Below the pieces are notes generated by a model that did not search any database, was not told the origin of the DNA, and saw only the letters and a program-made list of their open reading frames with translations. DNA of 64,000 nt from Anaerolineales bacterium (GTDB lineage Bacteria > Chloroflexota > Anaerolineae > Anaerolineales > UBA6663), in contig JADZEK010000050.1 in assembly GCA_020850595.1 (NCBI GenBank), positions 62,001 to 126,000 on the forward strand, in the 5' to 3' direction. Below, in pieces: positions 9,330-18,040 of the stretch. The translations under genes and the position numbers were made by a program. Position 1 is the stretch's first letter. Every line of letters begins with the position of its first letter.

Positions 9330-10178
9330 TCACATCAGCGTCAAGTCGCCCGCCCCCAATGCCACGGTCAGCGTGCAGCGGTGCGGGCTTACGGCAAACA
9401 ACGGCGTGGCCCACTCACCCGGGGCCAGCTCCGCAAATCGGCGCGCGTCTGGGCGCAGCGCCGCCAACCGCCCCCGCCGCACCTTCACGCGCACGGCCAT
9501 GGTCTCCGGCACGCGCACCGTCAGGTTGCCCAGGCTGAGCCGCACGTCAATCTCGGGCTGGCCCGCCTCCGGTAACGTCAGGTCTACATGCCCCAGCGTC
9601 GAGCCAAGCGCCGCCTGGCTCACCTCCAGCCCGCGCAAATCCAGCGTCAGGTCGCCCAGGCTCGATTGCCAGCGCAGTTCCCACGGCAGGCCCGGCCCCA
9701 ACGCCACGGCCCAGGGCTGATTGGCCAGCAGCGCCATTGCCAGGCTGGTGCTCAGGCGCACACGGGCGCGCCCGTCCTGGGCGCTGACCCATGGCCCGCA
9801 GAGCACCGCCACGTTCCCGCTCGCCAGGGGCGCTGCCGCCCCGTCGCTGGGCGCCCAGGCCCGCACCGTCACGTCGGTCGTCCCGGCGCGCGCCTCGAGC
9901 GCCCCCCGCGCCGCCTCCCCACGCGCCAGCGTGAAGGTCGGCGCAGCCACGCCGGCCGGCGCCCGGCCCCACAGCAGCACCCAGGCCCCGGCCAAGATCA
10001 CCACCACCGGCCAACCCACCGCCACCACGCGCTGGGCCGCCGGCGCGAGCAGGTTCAGGTTGGCGGCCAGCAGCAGCGCGCCCAATGCCACAAACAGCAG
10101 CGCGCCCAGCCGGTAACGGCGCAGGGCGCGGGCGGGCGCCGCCGCGGCAGTCGGTGGGCTTGGATTAGACGCCGTCAT
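9330..10178 (-). CDS. Membrane protein with two N-terminal helices and a toast-rack/LiaF-like beta domain
   Basis: This 282-residue protein has a Pro/Ala-rich cytoplasmic tail. Two membrane segments (LGALLFVALGALLLAANLNL and RVVAVGWPVVVILAGAWVLL) resemble the LiaF/DUF5668 transmembrane pair. A repetitive beta-rich domain follows, with recurring short GDLTLDLRGL, GHVDLTLPEA and GNLTVRVPE units as in the toast-rack/DUF4097-like fold. Related proteins sense envelope stress or regulate sensor kinases, but none is adjacent here and I assign no function. Its ATG lies 8 nt after a TATAAT box, so the message is probably leaderless. It is likely cotranscribed with the sugar transferase that follows 6 nt later. 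Confidence 0.75.
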   Translation of the reverse strand: MTASNPSPPTAAAAPARALRRYRLGALLFVALGALLLAANLNLLAPAAQRVVAVGWPVVVILAGAWVLLWGRAPAGVAAPTFTLARGEAARGALEARAGTTDVTVRAWAPSDGAAAPLASGNVAVLCGPWVSAQDGRARVRLSTSLAMALLANQPWAVALGPGLPWELRWQSSLGDLTLDLRGLEVSQAALGSTLGHVDLTLPEAGQPEIDVRLSLGNLTVRVPETMAVRVKVRRGRLAALRPDARRFAELAPGEWATPLFAVSPHRCTLTVALGAGDLTLM

Positions 10179-10186
10179 GACCGCTG

Positions 10187-10195
10187 ATTATAGCA
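10187..10195 (-). promoter_or_regulatory. Extended -10 promoter (TGC-TATAAT), probably giving a leaderless mRNA
   Basis: On the minus strand TGCTATAAT ends 8 nt before the ATG at 10178. It matches the extended -10 consensus TGnTATAAT. The -35 region is poor and lies in the T-rich tail of the rpoD terminator. A start about 7 nt after the -10 box falls one or two bases from the ATG. Confidence 0.6.
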
Positions 10196-10203
10196 ACGCT
10201 CGC

Positions 10204-10239
10204 CAAATACGAAAACGGCCGCTCGTGTGGGCGGCCGTT
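10204..10239 (-). terminator. Rho-independent terminator of rpoD
   Basis: A perfect 9-bp stem is formed by bases 10214-10222 (AACGGCCGC) and 10231-10239 (GCGGCCGTT) around an 8-nt loop. On the minus strand it is followed by TTTTCGTATTT. It lies 44 nt after the rpoD stop codon and separates rpoD from the polysaccharide genes. Confidence 0.75.
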
Positions 10240-10282
10240 CGTTTGATTCTCGTTTGCCGCTTGCGGCGGCCCGCTGCGGCGC

Positions 10283-11668
<1,386 letters not shown>

Positions 11669-11808
11669 GATACTCCTGAGAATATCGTAATTGAACTAAA
11701 GAATCAACACGCGCCCCAATTACTTTACAGAAAACGTATCTGGTTGTCGTTAGCAAACCAGCCTGATATCGGCCGTTTCTGCCTGCAATTTCCGCGCCGC
11801 CACGGTGA

Positions 11809-12429
11809 CTAAGGCGCCGCCGTTGCCCCTGGCGTTACGGTTCCGGTCAGCACGACCGTATCCGTAACGGCTGCCGTGGCCGTTGGTGGAACAACCGGGG
11901 GGTTCACGGCCAACCCAAGCACTGGGTCCAGCAGAGAAGCGCCCACAGTGCGAACATTTGTGTCGCCTGGCCGCAGGACATAGTAGGCTGTCCCGGTGGG
12001 CGTCTTGTCGCCGATGGCGGCCGCCAACTGCGAGCCGTCGGTCAGCGTCAGCGCGAGTTGGTAGGTTGGGCTTAGCACCCCAAACAACGTCAAATCAGTA
12101 GTGCTGGTGACGGTGTTGGCGATGGTCAGGCCGGTGAGGGCCGTGGCGGCGTTGGCGGCCAGCGCCTGATCCGCCGGCTGCGGCCCCGGCTCGGCCAGGG
12201 TCCATACCCCGCTGGCGGCGTCACGCATCAGCGCCGCGCTCATACCGTTCACCCGGTCTTCCACGCGGATACCGCTTACCTGCTCGGCGCTCACCGCGAA
12301 CAGGTATTCCGTCACCCGCGCCGTAGGGGTCACATCGGCCGCCAGGTCCTTGGGGCGCTGCACCAGCAGCACGTACACCAGCAGCGCGCCAAAGACCACC
12401 ACCAACCCGATCGTCAACTTGCGATTCAT
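11809..12429 (-). CDS. DUF4340-like membrane-anchored protein of the Gld-type ABC operon
   Basis: This 206-residue protein has one N-terminal membrane helix (LTIGLVVVFGALLVYVLLVQR) and an outward-facing domain. Segments such as LFAVSAEQVSGIRVED, GVWTLAEP and IGDKTPTGTAYYVLRPGDTNV resemble DUF4340. DUF4340 proteins are regular companions of GldG-like proteins and ABC-2 permeases. It is shorter than many family members and ends in a Pro/Thr/Val-rich tail. It is the last gene of the operon, 35 nt after the GldG-like gene. The molecular role is unknown, and an extracytoplasmic accessory role in the transporter is inference from context. Confidence 0.75.
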   Translation of the reverse strand: MNRKLTIGLVVVFGALLVYVLLVQRPKDLAADVTPTARVTEYLFAVSAEQVSGIRVEDRVNGMSAALMRDAASGVWTLAEPGPQPADQALAANAATALTGLTIANTVTSTTDLTLFGVLSPTYQLALTLTDGSQLAAAIGDKTPTGTAYYVLRPGDTNVRTVGASLLDPVLGLAVNPPVVPPTATAAVTDTVVLTGTVTPGATAAP

Positions 12430-12464
12430 ACGTGTTCCACCGCTCGTAGCCGCGCCGCGCCCGG

Positions 12465-14030
12465 TTAGACGTGGCGGCGGCGCTGGAACCAGACCACGCC
12501 GCCCAACACCAGCACGGCCAGCGGCAGGATCACCACGACCACGAAGAAAATTACGTTCACCGTTAGCGCGTTGGAGAGCGCCAGCGTGCGCGTCGTGGGC
12601 GTCTTGGGCGTCAGGTTAATCAGCGTCTCTTCTACCGTGGCCCAATTGACGCTATTGGCCAGCAGGTTGGCGTTGGCACCCTGGTCGGCAAAGGCGTTGC
12701 TGGCGAAATCGGAGTCGCCAAACACCACCAGCCGGGCCTTGGTGGCTGTGTTCTCCACCGCCACACCCAGGTTCAACGGCGGCGGGTTGTCCGCCGCGTC
12801 GAAGGCCGGGTTGGTGTTCAGGCTGTCGAAGTTGGTCTCGCCCCAGGCATCGGGCGCGGCCTGCACCAGCGAGGTGAAGGTCAGGTTGGGCAGCGCCGTC
12901 CCTTCGGCCGGGATGATCAGCCCGCGCGCCACCGGGAAAACCGTCTTAATGCCCTGGAGCCGGCTGGTGATTACGCTGTCGCCGTAGGCAAAATCGGTCG
13001 GGAACAGCGGCTGGTTCGTGATGCCGTTGGAGAAGTCAATGATGACGTCATTCGGCGCCTGCACGCTCCAGGCGGCCGCCAGGTAGTCGGCCAGCGGCTC
13101 GGGCGCCGTCAGGTCGCCCTGGAACTGGATGCGCGAGTCGAGCAGCACGATCAGCGCCCCGCCCCGGTCGGTGTAGCCCTGAATGACGTCCACTTCGGCC
13201 GGCGTGACGGGTACGCTTGGCCCGGCGATGACGATGGCGCGCGCGTCGGCCGGCACCGTGGAGGTGATGGCCAGGTTGAGCGGCAGCAGCGTATAGTTCT
13301 GGCGCTTCAACAGGTCGGCCACGCGCGACAGCCCGGCGTCTTCGGTCGAATCAATCGCGTGCTCGCCGTGCCCCGTCAGGAAGTAGATCGTGCGGGAGGT
13401 CGGGTGCGCCAGCCGGATCAGCGCCCCGGTCACCTGGTCTTCGGTCGCGAATTGCACCTCTTCGTGCTGGTCGCCCATCACGATCACGACTGTGCCGTCG
13501 CGCGTCACGTCGTATTGCCGCGCCACGGTCGGCTCGCCCACCGGGTCGTGAAACGCATACGTAAACTGGCCCGCCGACGCCACGCGGTACTGCTCCAGCA
13601 GCGTTTCGGCTGTCTGGCGGGCATTGGCGAAAGAGGTGGAATAGAACGCCACGGCCTGCACCGGCTGCGGCAGTTGCTTCAGCGCCTCGAGCGTCTCCGG
13701 CGCCAGCGTGTTCTGCTGGCCCTCGCTCCAATCCCAGCGCAGCGGGTTGCGCACGCTCAGGTAGTTGATCAGAATCAGGATGCCCAGCAGCGCCACTGCC
13801 ATGACCGCCACGTTGCCGCCGTAACGCGCCTGCCGGCCTTGCAGCCACACCTGCACTGCCGCGGGGTTGAGCAGCATCGCCAGCGCCAGGCCGAGCAGCC
13901 CGACGACCAGGCTGGCCTGCACGTAGACGGTAAATTGGCGCTGGATCAGCGCGGCTCCGGCCGCGAACACCAACCCGGCCAGGCCCAGCGCCAGCGCCAC
14001 CGGCGCAAACCGCTTGTAAGTCGCGTTCAT
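12465..14030 (-). CDS. GldG-like ABC transporter auxiliary protein (ABC_transp_aux)
   Basis: From ATG 14030 the product has 521 residues. It has N-terminal membrane helices, a large extracytoplasmic domain and a C-terminal helix (ALTVNVIFFVVVVILPLAVLVLGGVVWF) ending in a basic tail. The middle part holds the conserved GldG-type segments TIYFLTGHGEHAID, ARAIVIAGP, GGALIVLLDSR and VVFGDSDFASN. GGAGG lies upstream of the chosen ATG, and a GTG at 14042 would sit too close to it. The start is 2 nt after the permease stop. In Bacteroidetes GldA-F-G is tied to gliding, while in other phyla homologues form ABC transporters of unknown cargo. Confidence 0.85.
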   Translation of the reverse strand: MNATYKRFAPVALALGLAGLVFAAGAALIQRQFTVYVQASLVVGLLGLALAMLLNPAAVQVWLQGRQARYGGNVAVMAVALLGILILINYLSVRNPLRWDWSEGQQNTLAPETLEALKQLPQPVQAVAFYSTSFANARQTAETLLEQYRVASAGQFTYAFHDPVGEPTVARQYDVTRDGTVVIVMGDQHEEVQFATEDQVTGALIRLAHPTSRTIYFLTGHGEHAIDSTEDAGLSRVADLLKRQNYTLLPLNLAITSTVPADARAIVIAGPSVPVTPAEVDVIQGYTDRGGALIVLLDSRIQFQGDLTAPEPLADYLAAAWSVQAPNDVIIDFSNGITNQPLFPTDFAYGDSVITSRLQGIKTVFPVARGLIIPAEGTALPNLTFTSLVQAAPDAWGETNFDSLNTNPAFDAADNPPPLNLGVAVENTATKARLVVFGDSDFASNAFADQGANANLLANSVNWATVEETLINLTPKTPTTRTLALSNALTVNVIFFVVVVILPLAVLVLGGVVWFQRRRHV

Positions 14031-14032
14031 GT

Positions 14033-14764
14033 TTAGCGCCACCTCCGCGATTCAACGACGCGGGCGGCAATAAAGAGGAAGAACACGATGACCGACCCGA
14101 AGTAAATGATGTCGGTCAGGTCCACCACCCCGGTCAGGAAGTTCGTATAGAAGTGATTGGTGAAGTCGAGATGCTTGAGCACCGCGGCCACCGGGCCGGT
14201 GTCGTTCTGCACCGGGTAGCTGATCACCCAAAAGAGCAGTTGGGCGGCCATGATGCCGAAGAAGGCCGCGATCTGGTTGCTGAACAGGCTCGAGACAAAC
14301 ACCCCGACGGCCAGCAGCGCCCCGCTGAGCAGGAACACGCCGAGGTAGGCCGCGGCCAGCGTGCCCAGGTCAAGCCCCGGCACGGTGAAGCGGCTGAGGA
14401 TGAAGGCGTACACCCCCGTCAGCGCGATCAGCAGCGTGACAAACCCCAGCGCCGCCAGCCACTTGCCGGTCACCAGCTCCCACTCGCGCACCGGAGCGGT
14501 CAGCAGCAGCTCAATGGTGCCGGTGCGCTGCTCTTCGGCCAGCAGCCGCATGGTGATGGCGGGCAGCAGGAACAGCATCAGCGTCGTGAACAGGCTCAGG
14601 CTGCGGTTGGGGTCCGGCGGCGAACCGAAGGCGGCCGCGTTCACAAAGTCGGCGTAGAAGAACAGGCCCATCACCAGCAGCAGCGCGAACGCCACCGCGT
14701 AGGCCACGGGTGAGGCAAAGTACATATTGAATTCGCGCTTGGCAATACTCAGCACATTCCGCAT
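14033..14764 (-). CDS. ABC-2 type permease (GldF-like)
   Basis: This 243-residue protein has six predicted membrane helices. It begins with the family's amphipathic start MRNVLSIAKREFNMYFASPVAY and carries the conserved LLPAITMRLLAEEQRTGTIELLLTAPV segment of ABC-2/GldF permeases. It starts 21 nt after the stop of the ATPase gene and ends 2 nt before the GldG-like start. It should form the membrane channel with the ATPase encoded just upstream. Confidence 0.9.
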   Translation of the reverse strand: MRNVLSIAKREFNMYFASPVAYAVAFALLLVMGLFFYADFVNAAAFGSPPDPNRSLSLFTTLMLFLLPAITMRLLAEEQRTGTIELLLTAPVREWELVTGKWLAALGFVTLLIALTGVYAFILSRFTVPGLDLGTLAAAYLGVFLLSGALLAVGVFVSSLFSNQIAAFFGIMAAQLLFWVISYPVQNDTGPVAAVLKHLDFTNHFYTNFLTGVVDLTDIIYFGSVIVFFLFIAARVVESRRWR

Positions 14765-14785
14765 GGTGACCTCAAGCGCCCCGGC

Positions 14786-15751
14786 CTAGGCCGCGTCCTG
14801 GCCGGCGGCCTCGGCGGGCACGACCTCGGCGGCGGCCTCTTCGTCGCGGGTGAGTTGGATGAAAATTTCCTCCAGGCTCAGGCGCTCGCGGCGCAGTTCC
14901 AGCAGCTTCCAGCCGCCGCCGACGACGGTGCTGGCGATCAGCGGGCGGGGGTCGGGGCCGGGCGCCGTCTCGATATCGAACAGTCCGTCGCGCGCGGCTT
15001 CCACCCGGCTCAGCCCCGGCAGCTGGCGCAGCTCTTCCAGCAGGCCCGCGCCGTCACCGTCCACCTGCAGATGCACGCGGCCGCCGCCCGCGATCTGCGC
15101 GCTCAGCCGGTCGGGGGCGTCTTCCGCCACAATCTGGCCGCCGTTAATAATGATGACGCGATCGCACAGTTCTTGCGCGTGCGCCAGGATGTGGGTCGAG
15201 AGCATCACCGTCTGCGCTTGCCCCACCTCGCGGATGAGCCGCTTCACCTCGATCTGCTGCTGCGGGTCGAGGCCTTCCATCGGCTCGTCCAGGATGAGCA
15301 CTTCCGGCTTGTGCAGCAGCGCCTGGGCCAGCCCGACGCGCTGGCGCAGGCCCTTCGACAAATTGCCGATGAAGGACTCGGCGCGTTGGCTGATGTGCAC
15401 CACCTCCATCACCTCATCCACCCGGTCGTTGCGCTTGGGGATCTGGCGCAGCTCGGCCATGAAGTCGAGATAGCCCACGACCGTCATTTCGGGGTAGAGC
15501 GGCACGTTTTCCGGCAGGTAGCCGACGCGCTTGCGGACTTCGAGGGACTGGGTGAGCAGGTCAAACCCGGCCACCGACGCCTTGCCTTCCGAGGGCGGCA
15601 TATAGCCCGTCAGGATGCGCATAGTCGTCGTCTTGCCGGCGCCGTTCGGCCCCAAGAAGCCGACGATCTCCCCCTTTTCGGCGTGAAACGTCAGCCCGCT
15701 GATGGCAGTGCGCTCACCGTACCGTTTGGTAAGGCCTTCAACTCGGATCAT
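14786..15751 (-). CDS. ABC transporter ATP-binding protein (GldA-like)
   Basis: From ATG 15751 the product has 321 residues. Walker A is GPNGAGKT (34-41), the signature LSKGLRQ (131-137) and Walker B VLILDEP (151-157), and an H-loop follows in MLSTHIL. The C-terminal 90 residues form the accessory domain common in DrrA/GldA-type ATPases. The start is supported by AAAGGG 6 nt upstream, whereas the frame open to 15835 runs into the structured leader. It is the first gene of the transporter operon. Expression is probably controlled by the upstream leader, which contains an intrinsic terminator at 15817-15854. Confidence 0.93.
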   Translation of the reverse strand: MIRVEGLTKRYGERTAISGLTFHAEKGEIVGFLGPNGAGKTTTMRILTGYMPPSEGKASVAGFDLLTQSLEVRKRVGYLPENVPLYPEMTVVGYLDFMAELRQIPKRNDRVDEVMEVVHISQRAESFIGNLSKGLRQRVGLAQALLHKPEVLILDEPMEGLDPQQQIEVKRLIREVGQAQTVMLSTHILAHAQELCDRVIIINGGQIVAEDAPDRLSAQIAGGGRVHLQVDGDGAGLLEELRQLPGLSRVEAARDGLFDIETAPGPDPRPLIASTVVGGGWKLLELRRERLSLEEIFIQLTRDEEAAAEVVPAEAAGQDAA

Positions 15752-15780
15752 CGAACACCCTTTTGATGCGGATGCCGGCT

Positions 15781-15804
15781 GGGCCGCGCGCCCCGAGGCG
15801 GCCC
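15781..15804 (-). other. Hairpin in the gldA-like 5' leader
   Basis: GGGCCGC (15781-15787) pairs with GCGGCCC (15798-15804) around a 10-nt loop. It lies between the leader terminator and the ribosome binding site of the ATPase gene, and its role is unknown. Confidence 0.4.
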
Positions 15805-15813
15805 GAGTAGGCG

Positions 15814-15938
15814 AACAAAAAGCACTCAGCGTCAAGAGTCAGACACTGCGTGCTCCGAGTCCTTCACGCAAATCCGTCTGTTTCTTCGGCACTTGCGGCA
15901 GGCCCGCTGTTTGGGCGCGCCCCCCGTCATGTGCCGAA
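15814..15938 (-). promoter_or_regulatory. Candidate transcription attenuator or terminated small RNA upstream of the Gld-type ABC operon
   Basis: The predicted transcript starts near 15936. The 5' end (UUCGGCAC, 15938-15931) is perfectly complementary to GUGCCGAA (15892-15885), enclosing a GC-rich insert. Further on, AGCACGCAGUGUC (15854-15842) pairs with GACGCUGAGUGCU (15833-15821), with one G-A mismatch and one U-G wobble, and is followed directly by UUUU. This is a good intrinsic terminator 66 nt before the ABC ATPase start. GUGCCGA (15892-15886) can instead pair with UCGG and CAC at 15858-15850, which would block both the 5' stem and the terminator base. That is terminator/antiterminator geometry. 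A 32-codon ORF overlaps the whole element. I do not recognise it as a known riboswitch class. Confidence 0.5.
15832..15930 (-). CDS. Possible 32-residue Cys/Arg-rich small protein or leader peptide
   Basis: The ATG at 15930 lies 12 nt after the -10 box and only about 6 nt after the expected transcription start, so translation would be nearly leaderless. The 32-residue product is basic. Its cysteines are at 11, 14 and 21 and a His at 27 (C-x2-C-x6-C-x5-H), which could bind zinc. It contains six Arg codons, including a CGA-AGA-AAC-AGA run at 15888-15877 that uses codons rare in this GC-rich genome. This run lies on the 3' arm of the leader's closing stem. The stop codon (15834-15832) falls inside the terminator hairpin. 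It may be a regulatory leader peptide of the downstream ABC operon, a real small protein, or chance. No ribosome binding site is present. Confidence 0.35.
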   Translation of the reverse strand: MTGGAPKQRACRKCRRNRRICVKDSEHAVSDS

Positions 15939-15942
15939 AAAC

Positions 15943-15972
15943 ACTATACAATGACAAGAAAAGGCAAGTCAA
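15943..15972 (-). promoter_or_regulatory. Sigma-70 promoter for the leader and Gld-type ABC operon
   Basis: On the minus strand TTGACT (15972-15967) and TATAGT (15948-15943) are separated by 18 nt. The region is unusually AT-rich for this genome. The predicted start near 15936 coincides with the 5' arm of the leader stem. Confidence 0.7.
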
Positions 15973-16319
15973 GGGGTACTCATAAGGTATTAATCCCTCG
16001 TGCGGTGGCTGCTTTGCCTGAGCATTATGACAAGCTAGGCGTCTTGGACCACGGGGTTTTCGCGGTTTTCCGCTTGACCGGCGATCAGCTTCCCGCCGCC
16101 TCGCGCGCCGGGCCTCCCAGTTGCCTTCGCCGGCTTTCAGATTTCTTCTCAGGCCGACATCTTGCCCCTCACCCCGCCTGCCGCCGGTGACGTAGGCCGG
16201 CGGCACACGGTGCAGCGGCGGCCTGCCTTCTCCGAGCGGCCTCAGGTATAATCCGCCTCGACTGACCCGCGCCTACCGCTCAGCGCCTCACTCGCGCAGC
16301 CGCCCGAAAGGTCCACCCC
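15973..16319. other. Intergenic region between divergent operons
   Basis: About 350 nt separate the minus-strand leader promoter from the plus-strand polysaccharide arm. I find no convincing gene: the open frames here lack family features and run across the promoter. The right end holds a candidate -10 box for the plus-strand arm (16247-16252). Confidence 0.5.
16247..16252 (+). promoter_or_regulatory. Candidate -10 box (TATAAT) for the plus-strand polysaccharide operon
   Basis: TATAAT lies 68 nt before the TTG start at 16320. The -35 candidate TGCCTT at 16224-16229 (17-nt spacer) is weak. Confidence 0.4.
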
Positions 16320-17258
16320 TTGCCGACTCATGTCCTCGTCACCGGCGGCGCCGGCTACCTCGGCTCCATCCTGACCGAACACCTGCTCGACGCCGGCTAC
16401 CGCGTCACGGTGCTCGACAACCTGCTCTATCGCGAAGGCTCACTGTTCCACCTCTGCGCGCATCCAGAGTTCAATTTCATCCGCGGCGACGCCCGCGACG
16501 AGGCTACCCTGCGCGAGGCGCTGGCCCCGGCCGATGCCGTCATCCCGCTGGCCGCCATCGTGGGCGCGCCCGCCTGCGACCGCGACCCCGGGCTGGCCGA
16601 GTCCACCAACCTGGGCGCGATCCAATTGCTCAACCGCCTGCGCAGCCCCCGGCAGCTCGTGGTCTACCCCACGACCAACAGCGGCTACGGCACGCAGACG
16701 GGCGAGGTCTACTGCACCGAGGAGACGCCGCTGCAACCCATCTCGCTCTATGGCCGCACCAAGGCCGACGCCGAGAGCGAACTGCTCAACAGCCCCAACA
16801 CCATCACGCTGCGCCTGGCGACCGTCTTCGGCCTCTCGCCCCGCCTGCGGCTCGACCTGCTGGTCAACCACTTCGTCTACGCCGCGCTGATGGATCGCTA
16901 CCTGGTGATCTTCGAGAAAGACTTCAAGCGCAACTACATCCACATCCGCGACGTGGCCGAGGTTTTTCTGCACTGCCTGAGCCATGCCGCGGCCATGCTC
17001 GGCCGGCCTTACAACGCGGGCCTCGACGCCGCCAACCTGTCTAAGGCGGAACTGGCGCTCAAGATCAAGGCGCACGTGCCGAACTTCTACATCCACTTTG
17101 CCGAGTTCGGCGCGGACCCCGACAAGCGCAACTATGTTGTCTCCAACCAGCGGCTGCGCGAGGCCGGATTCGAGGCCCGCCGCTCGCTCGACGACGGCAT
17201 CCGCGAGCTGCTGAAGGGCTACGCCATGCTCGGGCGTCAGCCGTTCAAGAATGTCTGA
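16320..17258 (+). CDS. NAD-dependent epimerase/dehydratase (extended SDR), sugar-nucleotide type
   Basis: This is a 312-residue extended SDR with the NAD(P)-binding motif TGGAGYLGS (8-16), the active-site Y-x3-K in SLYGRTKAD and a typical FGLSPRLR..NYIHIRDVAEVF C-terminal part. The start is a TTG at 16320 with an AAAGG-like site upstream. The next gene (hddC) overlaps its end by 8 nt. With hddC, hddA and the RmlC-like gene it forms a compact set like those making GDP-D-glycero-D-manno-heptose derivatives. Whether it is an epimerase, 4,6-dehydratase or 4-reductase cannot be decided from sequence alone. Confidence 0.88.
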   Translation: MPTHVLVTGGAGYLGSILTEHLLDAGYRVTVLDNLLYREGSLFHLCAHPEFNFIRGDARDEATLREALAPADAVIPLAAIVGAPACDRDPGLAESTNLGAIQLLNRLRSPRQLVVYPTTNSGYGTQTGEVYCTEETPLQPISLYGRTKADAESELLNSPNTITLRLATVFGLSPRLRLDLLVNHFVYAALMDRYLVIFEKDFKRNYIHIRDVAEVFLHCLSHAAAMLGRPYNAGLDAANLSKAELALKIKAHVPNFYIHFAEFGADPDKRNYVVSNQRLREAGFEARRSLDDGIRELLKGYAMLGRQPFKNV

Positions 17259-17988
17259 GACGGCCTCGGCGCTCGGCGGTGTCCCGGCCGTCATCCTGGC
17301 CGGCGGGCAGGGCACCCGGCTGCAAGCGGTGCTGCCCGGCGCGCAAAAGGTTGTGGCGGCCGTGGGCGAGCGCCCCTTCCTGGCCTACGTGCTCGAAGCT
17401 CTGGCCGCCGCCGGCCTGCGCGAGGCCATCCTGTGCACCGGCTACCACGCCGAGCAGGTCATGGCCCAGTTCGGCGCGGCCTATGGCCCGCTGCGCCTGA
17501 CCTACTCGCACGAGCCTGAGCCGCTGGGCACGGCCGGGGCTGTGCGGCAGGCGCTGGACCACACCACCGCCGAGACCGTGCTCGTGCTCAACGGCGACTC
17601 TTTCTGTGAGGCGGATTTGGGGGCCTTCTGGGCCTGGCACCGCGCCCGCCGCGCGCCGGGCAGCCTGGCGCTCACCCACGTGCCCGACACCACGCGCTAC
17701 GGCCGGGTGCGCGCCACGCCGGAGGGCGTGGTGCTCGGCTTCGAGGAGAAGGGCGGCGCGGGCGGCCCGGGTTGGATCAACGCCGGCCTGTACTTGCTGA
17801 CGCGCCAACTGGTGGCTCAGACCCCCAGGGGCCGCGCCGTGTCTATCGAGCGCGAGATGTTCCCCGCCTGGGTGGGCCAGGGCCTGTGCGCCTGGCCGGG
17901 GGGCGGGCGCTTCATTGACATCGGCACGCCCGCCAGCTACCGCGCCGCGGCCGCGTTCTTCGCGCCTGCGGCCGCGCCCAAACGCTAA
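17251..17988 (+). CDS. hddC: D-glycero-D-manno-heptose 1-phosphate guanylyltransferase-like nucleotidyltransferase
   Basis: This is a 245-residue sugar-phosphate nucleotidyltransferase. The nucleotide-binding loop is VILAGGQGTRLQ (14-25), and EPEPLGTAGAV and VLNGDSF are the usual substrate and metal segments. The length fits HddC/GmhD-type guanylyltransferases rather than long mannose-1-phosphate enzymes. A heptose role is favoured because a GHMP kinase of the HddA type follows 48 nt later. It would activate heptose 1-phosphate with GTP. A different NTP or sugar cannot be excluded. Confidence 0.8.
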   Translation: MSETASALGGVPAVILAGGQGTRLQAVLPGAQKVVAAVGERPFLAYVLEALAAAGLREAILCTGYHAEQVMAQFGAAYGPLRLTYSHEPEPLGTAGAVRQALDHTTAETVLVLNGDSFCEADLGAFWAWHRARRAPGSLALTHVPDTTRYGRVRATPEGVVLGFEEKGGAGGPGWINAGLYLLTRQLVAQTPRGRAVSIEREMFPAWVGQGLCAWPGGGRFIDIGTPASYRAAAAFFAPAAAPKR

Positions 17989-18000
17989 GGCCGGGTCAGC

Positions 18001-18040
18001 TATAATGGCGGCCATGCTCCCGATCCGCCGCAACCCATGA
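18001..18040 (+). promoter_or_regulatory. Internal -10 box and 8-codon leader ORF coupled to hddA
   Basis: TATAAT (18001-18006) is followed 7 nt later by an ATG at 18014. This opens an 8-codon frame (MLPIRRNP) whose TGA stop overlaps the hddA ATG as ATGA (18037-18040). The arrangement looks like a leaderless mini-ORF that hands ribosomes to hddA, which has no clear ribosome binding site. There is no good -35 box. Confidence 0.35.

Noticed and set aside
11669..11808. Possible promoter just upstream of rpoD (TTGATT-17-TATTCT)
   Set aside because: The -10 box would put the start site inside the AGGAG ribosome binding site, so it is not convincing.
15832..16206. 124-residue minus-strand frame spanning the leader promoter
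   Set aside because: Its first part crosses the promoter and has no coding character. Only the last 32 codons, beginning at ATG 15930 downstream of the predicted start site, could be transcribed and translated.
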